From the NCBI RefSeq assembly GCF_001870465.1, contig NZ_MDGK01000055.1:313872-376064 (forward strand): a DNA stretch of 62,193 nt, given 5' to 3'. Below the pieces are notes generated by a model that ran no database searches, had not been told where the DNA came from, and saw only the letters and a program-made list of their open reading frames with translations. Source of the stretch: Pseudomonas extremorientalis (lineage in GTDB: Bacteria; Pseudomonadota; Gammaproteobacteria; Pseudomonadales; Pseudomonadaceae). Shown here one piece after another: positions 42,761 to 51,875 of the stretch; within the stretch, counting starts at the first letter, position 1, and the number at the start of each line of letters is the position of its first letter. The position numbers and the translations under genes are program-made.

Positions 42761-43537
42761 ATGAATGACGATTTGAAGCAGGCAGGTTCTACCACCACCG
42801 CACAGCCGACCACCTCATTCGAGCAGGCTAAGACCGGTCGAGCACTGGATTTCACCTGGGCGCCTGACGCCAACACGACGAACACCATCGTCTCGGCGGA
42901 TTGTGTCGACTATCGGGTCGATACCTCCCGGGGCAGCCCCACCGGTGACAGCCACTCCATTGCACGGCTGACCTACGTCCAGGGGAATGGGGGTGGCCAG
43001 ATCGGCACGCTGTTTCTCGAAGAGGTGCGTGCCGGCGTAGGCGCCAATACCCAGATAGGGCTGATGGTAGGACGCAAATGGGCAATGGACGCCGACACAG
43101 CGAATACCGGCAGCATCGGCACCTACGTCGTGGAACAGTTCGATGACATGCGTGCCAGCGTCAACTACGTCGGGGCCTTCGCCCGTGTCTTCGCCGACCC
43201 CAGGATGGTCAGTTATCACGCCGGGGGCCATGTACACACCAATATCTCGATCACCGGCAGCAGGGCCCTGAGCATGGCGGATTCAGGCAAGTCGATTCTG
43301 GTCCTGAGCAACACGGACGTGACCCTGACGCTGGGTGATGATGTGACGGAAGGGTTCAGGGCCACGTTGATCCAGGCGGCGGCAGGCAAGATCAACATCG
43401 TCGCATCGGGCAACCACACGCTCTACAGTAATGCGGGAAGCCGTACACGCACGCTGAGCCCCCTGGATGAGCTGGAACTCAGCACGTTTCCAGGCGGCCC
43501 GGTGTTCCTGGCCTTCCGGGTGAGGCCGGCAGCCTGA
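42761..43537 (+). CDS. protein of unknown function with phage structural protein-like C-terminus
   Basis: A 258-residue soluble protein, no signal peptide. The N-terminal 30 residues are Thr/Gln-rich and probably disordered. The rest is beta-rich. The last 80 residues (GKSILVLSNTDVTLTLGDDV, then GFRATLIQAAAGKINIVASG) read like the small beta domain often found in phage tail/head-decoration proteins. No phage genes are nearby. ATG at 42761 follows GAGG at 9 bases. It stands alone, divergent from the TetR gene. I do not recognise a family. Confidence 0.7.
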   Translation: MNDDLKQAGSTTTAQPTTSFEQAKTGRALDFTWAPDANTTNTIVSADCVDYRVDTSRGSPTGDSHSIARLTYVQGNGGGQIGTLFLEEVRAGVGANTQIGLMVGRKWAMDADTANTGSIGTYVVEQFDDMRASVNYVGAFARVFADPRMVSYHAGGHVHTNISITGSRALSMADSGKSILVLSNTDVTLTLGDDVTEGFRATLIQAAAGKINIVASGNHTLYSNAGSRTRTLSPLDELELSTFPGGPVFLAFRVRPAA

Positions 43538-43605
43538 GGTAGCAGGCCAGGCCCCGGGGATTCGGCAGCAAGCAGCCTTGAAGATCAACGCGGCCAACGA
43601 GTTCC

Positions 43606-44454
43606 CTAGAAACACTCAGGCGCAAGTTCCCTGAGGAATGCCCAAACCAATGCGTTGAACACCTCGCCCTGGTCGTCATGCACATAGTGACTCGCGTCGG
43701 CCACCTCCACGGTCCGAATATGCGGGTTGCTCGCGGTCATTGCTTCCAACGTTGCTGCCGGCAGGAAGTCCGAGCGACCGCCGCGAATAAACAGGGTCGG
43801 GCAATCCAATGCACGCACCGCCGGCCACAAATCCGTCGGCTCGATGCTCAGGCGCGCCTGGGCAATCCCCTGCTGATCATGGCGCCAGGTGATCCCTGCG
43901 TCGTTTTCCTTCATCGAATGCGCCAGCCTGGAGTTCAGGCCCTGCTCCGACAGACCGGGGCGTGACGCCTGCCAGAAGGCACGGGCCAGCTCCCAGTTCT
44001 CGAACTGCAACGGTGTCTGGCTCATCTCGCGACGGATACGCGCAGCGCCATCGCCCTGGCTTGAAGAACCGGGGCCGATGTCTTCAATCATCAGCCCCAT
44101 CAGCCGACCAGGGTGCTGCCGCGCATATTCAAGGGCGTTGGCGCCGCCCAATGAATGCCCCAGCAAGACAAACCGCTGCAAGCCCACATGGGCGACGAAG
44201 TCAGCGAGGTCTTCGACATACGACTGCGTGTGGTAGGTGTCGGGCGCGGCCCAATCACTCAGGCCCCGCCCGCGTTGGTCCAGGGCATAGATGCAATAGC
44301 CTGCGCCCAGGGACTGCACCAGCGAATCCCAGGTTTGCGCATAAGCGCGCAAACCATGCAGCAGCACCAGCGGCACGCCACCCGGCTTGCCCCAGCGCAA
44401 AAAATGCAGGCGCAGGCCGCAACGGTTGGTGAAGAAACAACTGTCAGCAAGCAT
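43606..44454 (-). CDS. alpha/beta-fold hydrolase
   Basis: A 282-residue alpha/beta hydrolase: oxyanion HG (VLLHGLRAYAQTW), nucleophile elbow GHSLGG (about residue 98-103), catalytic Asp in the IRGGRSDFLP region and His in DASHYVH. It is the last gene of a four-gene minus-strand unit, 12 bases after the FAD oxidoreductase. It may hydrolyse an ester, lactone or amide formed in the pathway. Substrate unknown. Confidence 0.85.
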   Translation of the reverse strand: MLADSCFFTNRCGLRLHFLRWGKPGGVPLVLLHGLRAYAQTWDSLVQSLGAGYCIYALDQRGRGLSDWAAPDTYHTQSYVEDLADFVAHVGLQRFVLLGHSLGGANALEYARQHPGRLMGLMIEDIGPGSSSQGDGAARIRREMSQTPLQFENWELARAFWQASRPGLSEQGLNSRLAHSMKENDAGITWRHDQQGIAQARLSIEPTDLWPAVRALDCPTLFIRGGRSDFLPAATLEAMTASNPHIRTVEVADASHYVHDDQGEVFNALVWAFLRELAPECF

Positions 44455-44466
44455 CGGTGTGTTCCT

Positions 44467-45759
44467 CTAGAAACGATCGAAGCGATAAGGGCTTGGGTCG
44501 ATGATCGGTGTATGCCCGCTGACCAGGTCTGCCGCGAGATGACCCGCTGCAGGGGACGTACCAAAGCCATGCCCGGAGAAACCCGTGGCCACGGTCAGCC
44601 CGGGGATCTGCGCAACCGGCCCGATCACCGGGTTCGAATCCGGCGTGACATCAATCGTACCGGCCCAAGCCTGGGCGATGCGCGCCTGCTCGAACACCGG
44701 CCAGGCGGCGATGAGGTTGTTCATCGCATCGCCGTTCAGCCGTGGGTTGGCCGGAGGGTCCTGCACCCGGACGCGCTCGAACGGGCTCACACTGCTGGAG
44801 TGCCAACGCCGTGCAAGCTTCAGGTCGTGCAGGAACGGCTTGCCCAGCGATACATCGAGCACATGGCGCTGCGCCCGGAACTGCGGCATGTACTGCTTGG
44901 CGAGCAACAGGTGATCAAGGGTCAGGAAGGCGTCCAGCTTGCCGCGCTGGGTGATGATGAAACCGCCGTCCTTGTGCTTGCGGAACGAAAAGTCCGGCGC
45001 GCCGACGGCAATCTGCGTCGGCCCTTCCATGGGGTGGGTGCGCAGTACCGAGCAGGTCAACGGCAGGGTCGGCAACGACACCCCCAGGTTACCCAGGAAG
45101 CGCCGCGACCACATGCCACCCGCCAGCAATACGTGGTCGCAGCGGATTTCACCTCGCTCGGTGACCACGCCACTCACGGCCCCGGCAGACATTTGCAACG
45201 TACGCACCGCACACTGCTCGACAATCACCACGCCCAGCGCCATGGCCGCCTTGGCGATGGCGCTGCTGGCCAGGGTCGGTTCGGCACGTGCGTCAGACGG
45301 CGTGAAGATGCCACCCGCCCAATCGCCCACGCCGCCGGGCACCAACCCATCGATCTCACGCTTGCTGAGCAGCCGTGAATCCAGGGACAGATGCTCCACG
45401 GACTTGAGCCAGCCTTCATGCATCGCCATCTGCGCCGGGGTGCGGCCGACAAACATAATGCCTTCCTGGCGATAGCCGACATCCGCGCCAACCCGCTCGG
45501 GCATCTTGGCCCATAACCGGTCGGCCGCGAGGGCCAGGGGAATATCGGCGGCGTGGCGGCTGGTCTTGCGTACCCAGCCCAGGTTGCGCGACGACTGCTC
45601 GGCGGCGATGCGGCCTTTTTCCAGCACCACCACCGCGATGTTGCGTTCGGCCAGGGTCAATGCCGCCGTCAAGCCAATAATCCCGCCACCAATGATGACA
45701 ACGCTGGTGGCGGCAGGAAACGCGGCGGATGTGTTCACGGGCGCAATAGTCGGTGCCAT
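44467..45759 (-). CDS. FAD-dependent amine/amino acid oxidoreductase (DAO family)
   Basis: A 430-residue FAD enzyme with an N-terminal dinucleotide motif (VVIIGGGIIGLTAALTLAE, about residues 21-39), the SSRNLGWVRKT segment seen in glycine oxidase/D-amino acid dehydrogenase relatives and C-terminal GFSGHGFGTSPAAG. It likely oxidises a C-N bond to an imine. A Rid protein, which removes imines/enamines, is 43 bases upstream. ATG at 45759 gives the family N-terminus, but its ribosome site is weak. Confidence 0.83.
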   Translation of the reverse strand: MAPTIAPVNTSAAFPAATSVVIIGGGIIGLTAALTLAERNIAVVVLEKGRIAAEQSSRNLGWVRKTSRHAADIPLALAADRLWAKMPERVGADVGYRQEGIMFVGRTPAQMAMHEGWLKSVEHLSLDSRLLSKREIDGLVPGGVGDWAGGIFTPSDARAEPTLASSAIAKAAMALGVVIVEQCAVRTLQMSAGAVSGVVTERGEIRCDHVLLAGGMWSRRFLGNLGVSLPTLPLTCSVLRTHPMEGPTQIAVGAPDFSFRKHKDGGFIITQRGKLDAFLTLDHLLLAKQYMPQFRAQRHVLDVSLGKPFLHDLKLARRWHSSSVSPFERVRVQDPPANPRLNGDAMNNLIAAWPVFEQARIAQAWAGTIDVTPDSNPVIGPVAQIPGLTVATGFSGHGFGTSPAAGHLAADLVSGHTPIIDPSPYRFDRF

Positions 45760-45802
45760 GATCAAGACTCGCTGATGGGCAAATAGGAGCAACCGCTGGC
45801 GG

Positions 45803-46225
45803 TCACTGCGACAGACGAATGACTTCGACCTGCGCCTTGGATGCGTTGCGATAGGCCGTCACTTCCAGCTCCACCTTGTAGACCGTCGACCCCAGTGGCG
45901 GGCACGTGACGGTGCTGGCCGGGTCGACGCCGCGAAACTTCTCGCCGATCAGGCCCATCACCGCCGGCACGTCCTTGGGGTCCTGGATGAACACCCGCGA
46001 ACACACCACATCGGCCAGGCTTGCATCCACCGCCGCCAGGGCGGTTTCGATGTTGGCGAAGACCTGGCGGGCCTGCTCCAGGACGTCTTCCGGGATCAGT
46101 TTGGTCTGTGGGTTGCGACCTGCGGTGTTGGACACGTAGATCCAGTTGTCGACGACCACCAGGCGCGAATAGCTGGCCTGGTCTTCGAACGGCGAGCCGG
46201 TCTTGAGCTTGATGATGTTTGTCAT
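45803..46225 (-). CDS. Rid family protein (non-RidA type)
   Basis: A 140-residue YjgF/Rid-fold protein (YVSNTAGRNPQTKLIPEDVL, then EQARQVFANIETALAAVDAS). RidA enzymes use an Arg in a PxRS/T loop to hydrolyse imines and enamines. Here the loop reads DPASTVTC, with Ser in place of that Arg, as in the less understood Rid subgroups. It lies between an ornithine cyclodeaminase-like gene and an FAD oxidoreductase. GAGG precedes the ATG. Confidence 0.87.
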   Translation of the reverse strand: MTNIIKLKTGSPFEDQASYSRLVVVDNWIYVSNTAGRNPQTKLIPEDVLEQARQVFANIETALAAVDASLADVVCSRVFIQDPKDVPAVMGLIGEKFRGVDPASTVTCPPLGSTVYKVELEVTAYRNASKAQVEVIRLSQ

Positions 46226-46259
46226 GTCGAATGCCTCGTCAGAATAGGGGTTGAGTGAC

Positions 46260-47399
46260 TTAACGCAGTACCGGGGTTTCCCACAGGTTCAGGCTGACGC
46301 CGATGCCTCGCCTGATCGCATTGCGGTACACCACCGTGCCCCAGGCCACGTCCTCCACGGGCATGCCGCCGACCGACATGATGATGATTTCCTCATCGGT
46401 CCTGCGGCCAGGGGCGGCGCCGGCGATGATCTTGCCGATGTCCTCGACGTCTTCCAGGCGCAAGGTGCCTTCGGCAATCATGTCCATGAAGCGCACGCCA
46501 ATCACCGGCACGCAGTGATGCGCAGGCTTGGGCAACTCTTCAAACCAGGCCTGGTAAAGACCGGTGTTATCCAGCACCTTGCGCACGTCCGCCTGCTCCA
46601 TGCCTTCATCGAGCGAGCAGGCCGCCGGCATCGCCAGAAATGCGCCCGGTTTGACCCATTCACGCCGCACAATTGGGTAGTTCGAGGGGTCGCCCGTTTC
46701 GCCGGAGCTACAATAAGTAACAAGGTCCGAATCGCGGACCACCTCTTCCAGGGTGTCCACCACCTTTATCGTGGTGATTTGCGGATAGGTCGCTTCAACC
46801 CACGCAATAAAATCGGTCAGGCTCTTCTGGCCACGGCCTTTGATTTTCAGCGTATCGATGTGCGGACAGACCGCGATGAACGCCGCCAAGGTGGTCTTGC
46901 CCATCACGCCCGGCCCCAGCAGGCCCACGACTTTCGAGCCCTTGCGCGCCAGGTGGCGTGCGCCCACACCGGGAATGGCCCCGGTGCGATACGCCGACAG
47001 CAGGTTGGCCGACATGTGTGCCAACGGCGCACCGGTGTCGGGATCATTCAGGGTGAACATCAGGATCGAGCGCGGCAGACCCTTTTCGCGGTTGGCGATA
47101 TTGGAGCCGTACCACTTCACGCCAGCGGTGCAGAAGCTGCCGCCCAGGTAGGCCGGCATGGCCATCATGCGCCGGTCGGCCGTGGGCTTGGGCATGTTCG
47201 GGAACGGCGAATCCTTGGGGAAAATCACCATCGCACCATGGGAATCATTGTTCGGCCCGGCCATGCGGTAGTCGCCGGCGTACAGCAGGCTGAACATCTC
47301 TTCCATGGTATTCACGCACGCCAGCATGTCGGTCACGCCCGCGCGGATCATGTCCGGCTCGGAGAGGTAGATAAAGTCGATTTTTGTAGTCGTAGACAT
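46260..47399 (-). CDS. ornithine cyclodeaminase family protein
   Basis: A 379-residue member of the ornithine cyclodeaminase/mu-crystallin family with a Rossmann motif (VVGLLGPGVMGKTTLAAF). It is longer than typical cyclodeaminases (about 330) and only distantly like DauB at 11271. Homologues beside FAD oxidases and Rid proteins have been annotated as a tyramine oxidase subunit; I offer that only as a possibility. It is first in the four-gene unit and divergent from an AraC regulator. Confidence 0.82.
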   Translation of the reverse strand: MSTTTKIDFIYLSEPDMIRAGVTDMLACVNTMEEMFSLLYAGDYRMAGPNNDSHGAMVIFPKDSPFPNMPKPTADRRMMAMPAYLGGSFCTAGVKWYGSNIANREKGLPRSILMFTLNDPDTGAPLAHMSANLLSAYRTGAIPGVGARHLARKGSKVVGLLGPGVMGKTTLAAFIAVCPHIDTLKIKGRGQKSLTDFIAWVEATYPQITTIKVVDTLEEVVRDSDLVTYCSSGETGDPSNYPIVRREWVKPGAFLAMPAACSLDEGMEQADVRKVLDNTGLYQAWFEELPKPAHHCVPVIGVRFMDMIAEGTLRLEDVEDIGKIIAGAAPGRRTDEEIIIMSVGGMPVEDVAWGTVVYRNAIRRGIGVSLNLWETPVLR

Positions 47400-47586
47400 A
47401 GTTATTCTCGGGTCGAAGGTGATACCGCTGCGGTAGGCGCAGCGCCACGCTGTCGAGGTCGAGTATCGAGGGCACGGGGCCGGGTCGTATTGTAGTTTTC
47501 GGACACGCCAGGCCTTGTGTTACCGCCAGAGTTGGCGCGAATCCTGCGTGAAAAATCGCGCCTCTGAGCCTCTCGACAGTGCACCT

Positions 47587-48402
47587 ATGATCTCGACTCC
47601 ACGGCACCACACGGCAAACGAACAACCCTGGTTCGTTCTCAATTCTTCACGGTATTCGGTCATGCCCTCCGACCACCCGGCGATCTCGCATTTCTATGCG
47701 TTCGATGCGGCTCAATCGACTCAGGTACTGGCCGTTCCGGATGGGTGCGTGGACATCGTCTTCGACTGTGATGCCGTGCGTCCGAGCGCCAAGATCTGCG
47801 GGACGCCGCTCGCCGCCAAGGCGGTCGAATTGAACCCGAACCACCATTACTTCGGCGTGCGTTTTTCACCCGGCGTCATTCCCGGTTTCATCAATGTGCT
47901 GGCGGAGGAATTGACCGAGCGGGAGCTCGACTTGCTGGAGGTTTCGACGTTTGCCCGGCGCATCTTCGACAACATCGTGCAGGCGCCGCAGTTGAGCGAG
48001 CAAATGCGCCTGTTCAATGACTATCTTGCACCCCGCCTGATGGGCAAGGCATCACCGCTGACCGCCCTGGTCATTCAACAAGCCATGCGGCATCGCGGGT
48101 CTATTCGCATCCACCAGCTTGAAGACCTCAGCGGTTACACCAGCCGCACGCTGCACCGCCAGTTCAGCCAGGACACCGGCATGTCGCCCAAGGCCTTTTG
48201 CCGGATCATCCGCTGCCAGGCCGCCCTGGACACCCTCAATACCTGCCGGGACGTGTCGTTCTCGGCGTTGGCGCTCGACCTGGGTTTTGCCGACCAGTCG
48301 CACTTCCTGCGCGACTTCAAGCAACTGGTCAGCACCACGCCCTGCGACTACCAGCGCAAAATGCTGCAGAACGCCTACGCCGAGCGGATCAGCTACGCCT
48401 GA
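47587..48402 (+). CDS. AraC family transcriptional regulator
   Basis: A 271-residue regulator. The N-terminal sensing domain (VPDGCVDIVFDCDAV, then HYFGVRFSPGVIPGF) is of the DUF6597 type and the C-terminal AraC helix-turn-helix pair is at about 160-260 (QLEDLSGYTSRTLHRQFSQD, then LALDLGFADQSHFLRDFKQL). It is divergent from the amine/imine operon and presumably activates it. ATG at 47587 is the first in-frame ATG that leaves a complete sensing domain. Confidence 0.83.
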   Translation: MISTPRHHTANEQPWFVLNSSRYSVMPSDHPAISHFYAFDAAQSTQVLAVPDGCVDIVFDCDAVRPSAKICGTPLAAKAVELNPNHHYFGVRFSPGVIPGFINVLAEELTERELDLLEVSTFARRIFDNIVQAPQLSEQMRLFNDYLAPRLMGKASPLTALVIQQAMRHRGSIRIHQLEDLSGYTSRTLHRQFSQDTGMSPKAFCRIIRCQAALDTLNTCRDVSFSALALDLGFADQSHFLRDFKQLVSTTPCDYQRKMLQNAYAERISYA

Positions 48403-48413
48403 GAATGGGCGCC

Positions 48414-49355
48414 CTAGCGGGTCGCCCTGAGGGTTTCGGAGGGTGACTCGCCAAACAGTTCCCGGTAATGCCCGGCAAAATGGCTCAGATGAAAAAAGCC
48501 CATCGCCACGGCAATTTCGCCAACGTTCTGGGAGCAGGCAGAGGTGCTGTTCAAGCGGCGGCGCACGGCATTCAGGCGCAGGTTGCGCAAGTATTCGACC
48601 GGGCGCATACCGGTCACGGCCTGGAAACTGTTCTGCAGGGTGCGCCGGCTGACCCGCAGGTGTTCGCACAGATCAAGAATGCTCAGGGGCGTGTCGCCAC
48701 TGGCGTCGATCAACTCCTGGCAACGCTTGACCAGGTAAGCACTGACAGTGACATTGCCACGCCGGCAACGCACCTCATCGGTGGCGTTGCTGAACAGATC
48801 GAGGAAGGCGTTGAGCAATTCGTCTTCAAGCATTTTTTCAGCCGCTGGGCTGACCGCCTCGGACTGTTCCACCAGGTGACAGAACAGGGGATGGATACGC
48901 TGGCGAATGCGCAAGAGTAACGCATCGTCCACGCTCAACTGAGAAGTGGTCTTCAGCCGCTTGAGCTGCTCGTTGGACAATTCGAAGGCCGCCAGTTTGG
49001 CGAAGCGCACCGCGTCGATATTGAACGCAAAAAAGTGCGTGCCCTCGGGCGCATGCAACACAAACTCCTCGCCATCGCGCAACAGCACCACGCTGTGGGT
49101 GCCCACCTGTTGGCCTTGCACCACCGGCGCGGGGCCCAGCGACATGGCTGCGCACAGCCGCCCTTTCGGGGCGTAACCGCGCTGGACCACGCGTTTGTCC
49201 AACACCTCCTGGAACACCTGGAAGCGATCGGCGGACAATTGCCGCAGCTCACTCGTCAGGCAACCACGGCCAAGCTGGTCATACACTTGGCGCCAGCCGT
49301 GGATAGACCCGGCGTGTTGTTGAGGGTCATTGAAGGTTCGCGCTTCAGCGAGCAT
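48414..49355 (-). CDS. AraC family transcriptional regulator (AraC-binding-like domain)
   Basis: A 313-residue regulator with an N-terminal cupin-like binding domain and a C-terminal AraC DNA-binding domain (LSILDLCEHLRVSRRTLQNS, then GEIAVAMGFFHLSHFAGHYR). It follows the hydratase gene by 74 bases on the same strand, so it is either the last gene of the nine-gene catabolic operon or separately transcribed. It is convergent with the other AraC gene. ATG at 49355 is chosen. The frame stays open further upstream. Confidence 0.83.
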   Translation of the reverse strand: MLAEARTFNDPQQHAGSIHGWRQVYDQLGRGCLTSELRQLSADRFQVFQEVLDKRVVQRGYAPKGRLCAAMSLGPAPVVQGQQVGTHSVVLLRDGEEFVLHAPEGTHFFAFNIDAVRFAKLAAFELSNEQLKRLKTTSQLSVDDALLLRIRQRIHPLFCHLVEQSEAVSPAAEKMLEDELLNAFLDLFSNATDEVRCRRGNVTVSAYLVKRCQELIDASGDTPLSILDLCEHLRVSRRTLQNSFQAVTGMRPVEYLRNLRLNAVRRRLNSTSACSQNVGEIAVAMGFFHLSHFAGHYRELFGESPSETLRATR

Positions 49356-49429
49356 GGTTGTCGTTCCTCGGTGGCCTGGTGTCTTCATCGACCTGAAAGG
49401 GACGCTGTCATCCTTGACCGCACGTGGGT

Positions 49430-50209
49430 TTACACCGGCACGGTGTCAGCGGTGAAAACCAAAGCCAGTTCCGTGCCAAACATCTGCAGGCGATAGGTGG
49501 TCGGCTGGATGCTCAGGGGCGCCAGCAACGCCCCGGACAGCACGACCTGTCCCGCCTCCACCGGTTGACCGTCGGCCAGCAGGCGCCGGATCAGCCAGCA
49601 CAGGTTGGCCAGCGGTGTGTCTTCGCGCTCCAGGGTATTGCCGTCGCCGTACAGCGCACCAGCGCACTCCAGGCGGTAGGTTGCATTGAGGTGCAGGGCT
49701 GGATCAAACGGCGTCCGTGGCCCGATGCAATAAAGCCCCGCCGCGGCGTTGTCGGCCAGGAACGCGCCGGCGCCGAAGGTCCAGGCTTGCCAGCGGCAGT
49801 CGGCGACTTCGAAGGCGGGCGCGACGTCACGGATGGCCGCCAGGATGTCCTCGTCGCTGTAGTCACCGGGCGCCAGGGTGCGCCCGATGACCACCGCCAC
49901 TTCAATCTCCAGCTTGGGCTGGATCAACCGTGACAGGGCCACCGCCGTGCCCGGCTTGACGCTCATGTTCTCGGTCAACGCGCCGTACACCGGCTGATCG
50001 AGGCCAAAACGCTGTTGCGCGGCGCTGCCGGCGAAGGCGATCTTCCACCCGCTCAGGCGCTCGCCGGCCGCCAGGCGGGCGTCCAGCCCCAGGCGTTGCA
50101 GCGCGTACCCGGAATATGGGTCCAGCGTCTCGGCGGGCAGCGGCGGCAGGGCCTGCCGGGTCAGGGTGGCCTGGTGCAAGCGGTTGAGCAGTTCGTTGTT
50201 GTGGCTCAT
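49430..50209 (-). CDS. 2-keto-4-pentenoate hydratase-like protein (FAH superfamily, MhpD-type)
   Basis: A 259-residue fumarylacetoacetate hydrolase superfamily protein. The metal site is suggested by the E-x-E of PKLEIEVAVVIG and Glu in VAPAFEVADCRW. MhpD-type hydratases add water to 2-hydroxypentadienoates after meta-cleavage of catechols. The related decarboxylases are an alternative. The ATG overlaps the monooxygenase stop (ATGA). ATG at 50209 is chosen for this overlap and for the domain start. Confidence 0.85.
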   Translation of the reverse strand: MSHNNELLNRLHQATLTRQALPPLPAETLDPYSGYALQRLGLDARLAAGERLSGWKIAFAGSAAQQRFGLDQPVYGALTENMSVKPGTAVALSRLIQPKLEIEVAVVIGRTLAPGDYSDEDILAAIRDVAPAFEVADCRWQAWTFGAGAFLADNAAAGLYCIGPRTPFDPALHLNATYRLECAGALYGDGNTLEREDTPLANLCWLIRRLLADGQPVEAGQVVLSGALLAPLSIQPTTYRLQMFGTELALVFTADTVPV

Positions 50210-51813
50210 GACAGTTGCTCCGCCAGTTTGCGCAGTACCCCATCCAGTCGCTCGGGCGTGGTGATCGCGGCGACAAAACGGTCCGGCCGCACCACTACGA
50301 TGCAATCGCGCACCTTGGAGAACCACTCGCCCAGGCGGTTATCCACGTCTTCCACGCTGATGGCGTCCGTGGCGGTCAAGGGCTGCCCACGGCCGACACC
50401 ACTGCGCGAACGATTGACCTGGATGAAACGCGCATCCCAGCGTGCCCAATAGCCGGCCATTTCCTCGCTGAGGTGCCCGCGCGGGTTCACGCGATACCCC
50501 AGCACCGCGTAGCCGTTGCCCAATACATCGTCCAGGCGGCGGCGCTGGCCCTGGGCATCTTCGATATAGGGTTGCACGAACAATTGCCCGACCAGGTCAT
50601 CCTCGCGCAACTCGGCCCGCTCATGATGGACCAGGCCTTTGGTGATGGTCGCCTTGGGTTTGAACTTGAACTCCAACAGGTGCGAGCGCAGGTTGTCGAC
50701 GCTGTTCACCGCCTGGAACAACCAGTCGCGTACGCCGGCCATCAAGGGGTTGGTCAAGCCCAATACCGCGCCCATGTTGTCGGCCAGCGCCACCAGCTCG
50801 GTGGCGTGCCCGCGACGCTCCTGGTCGTAGCTCACAAGAATCCCATGGGCGGCACGCCCCTGGATGATCGCCGCGAGTTTCCAGGCCACGTTGGCCACGT
50901 CGCGCAGTCCGGAGTTGAGCCCTTGCCCGGCCCAGGGCGGCGAGATGTGCGCCGCGTCGCCCACCAGCGCCACGCGGCCCTGGACAAAGCGCGCCGCTAC
51001 CCGTGAATGGTGGGTGTAGGCGCGGATACGGATGATGTCCAACTGGTCGACCGCATCGCCGATATGCCCACGGATCAGGTCGCGGATGGTGCTTTCGTCG
51101 CACATCTTCGCCTCGTCCTCGCCCTCCATCAGCATGAACTCCCAACGCCGCTGCTGGTAAGGCAAATAGATGCACACGAACGGTCGCTGCGGGTCGGCAT
51201 GCAAGGCAGTGTAAGGCGCGTCCAGCGTGTCATTGGCGGTGTCGACCACCACCCACTTGCGCGCATGGGTCAGCCCCAGCAACTCGACCCCGAGTTTTTT
51301 ACGCACGGTGGAGCGGCCGCCGTCGGCACCGATCACATAATCGGCGCGCAATTCATAGACCTCGCCCCGGGCATCGCGCACCTGCAAGGTCACGCCCTCG
51401 CCGTCCTGCTCCAATTCGAGCATTTCGTGGCCTTGGCGCAACTCGACACCGGCATGCCGGCCGAGGGTTTCGCGCAGCGTGCCTTCGAGCAACTGCTGCA
51501 TGAAGATGTTGCGCATCGGCCAGCCGTAGTGGGCGGTGCTCGGCTTGACCTCGGCGAAACACACGCCACGTGCGTTGTAATAGCGCAACGGCACGTCGCA
51601 GATCATGTCCCGCGCGGCCAGTTCGGCAATACCGATGCCCTGCAACACCCGCAGCGCTTCATCGTCCATGCCCACCGCACGCGGGTAAGGCAGGATGCAA
51701 TCAGCCAGTTCAAGGACGACGCAGTCGACACCGTACATCCCCATATAGTGTGCGGCCGTGATCCCGTTGGGACCGCCGCCGACAATGACAACTTGGGTCT
51801 TCTCCTGCTTCAT
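50206..51813 (-). CDS. FAD-dependent aromatic monooxygenase (MhpA-like)
   Basis: A 535-residue class A flavoprotein hydroxylase. FAD motif VVIVGGGPNGITAAHYMG near residue 8, the DG motif VIGADGGRSTVRKKLG near 163 and the GD motif VALVGDAAHISPPWAGQGLN near 282, plus a thioredoxin-like C-terminal tail. Closest in style to 3-(3-hydroxyphenyl)propionate hydroxylase MhpA. By pairing with an MhpD-like hydratase and a VOC protein I infer ring hydroxylation before cleavage. Confidence 0.87.
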   Translation of the reverse strand: MKQEKTQVVIVGGGPNGITAAHYMGMYGVDCVVLELADCILPYPRAVGMDDEALRVLQGIGIAELAARDMICDVPLRYYNARGVCFAEVKPSTAHYGWPMRNIFMQQLLEGTLRETLGRHAGVELRQGHEMLELEQDGEGVTLQVRDARGEVYELRADYVIGADGGRSTVRKKLGVELLGLTHARKWVVVDTANDTLDAPYTALHADPQRPFVCIYLPYQQRRWEFMLMEGEDEAKMCDESTIRDLIRGHIGDAVDQLDIIRIRAYTHHSRVAARFVQGRVALVGDAAHISPPWAGQGLNSGLRDVANVAWKLAAIIQGRAAHGILVSYDQERRGHATELVALADNMGAVLGLTNPLMAGVRDWLFQAVNSVDNLRSHLLEFKFKPKATITKGLVHHERAELREDDLVGQLFVQPYIEDAQGQRRRLDDVLGNGYAVLGYRVNPRGHLSEEMAGYWARWDARFIQVNRSRSGVGRGQPLTATDAISVEDVDNRLGEWFSKVRDCIVVVRPDRFVAAITTPERLDGVLRKLAEQLS

Positions 51814-51875
51814 CGCTCATCACCGCTTTCTTGTTGTGGTTGTAATCCGGTACAGCTCAAGGCGCACGCCTGCTG

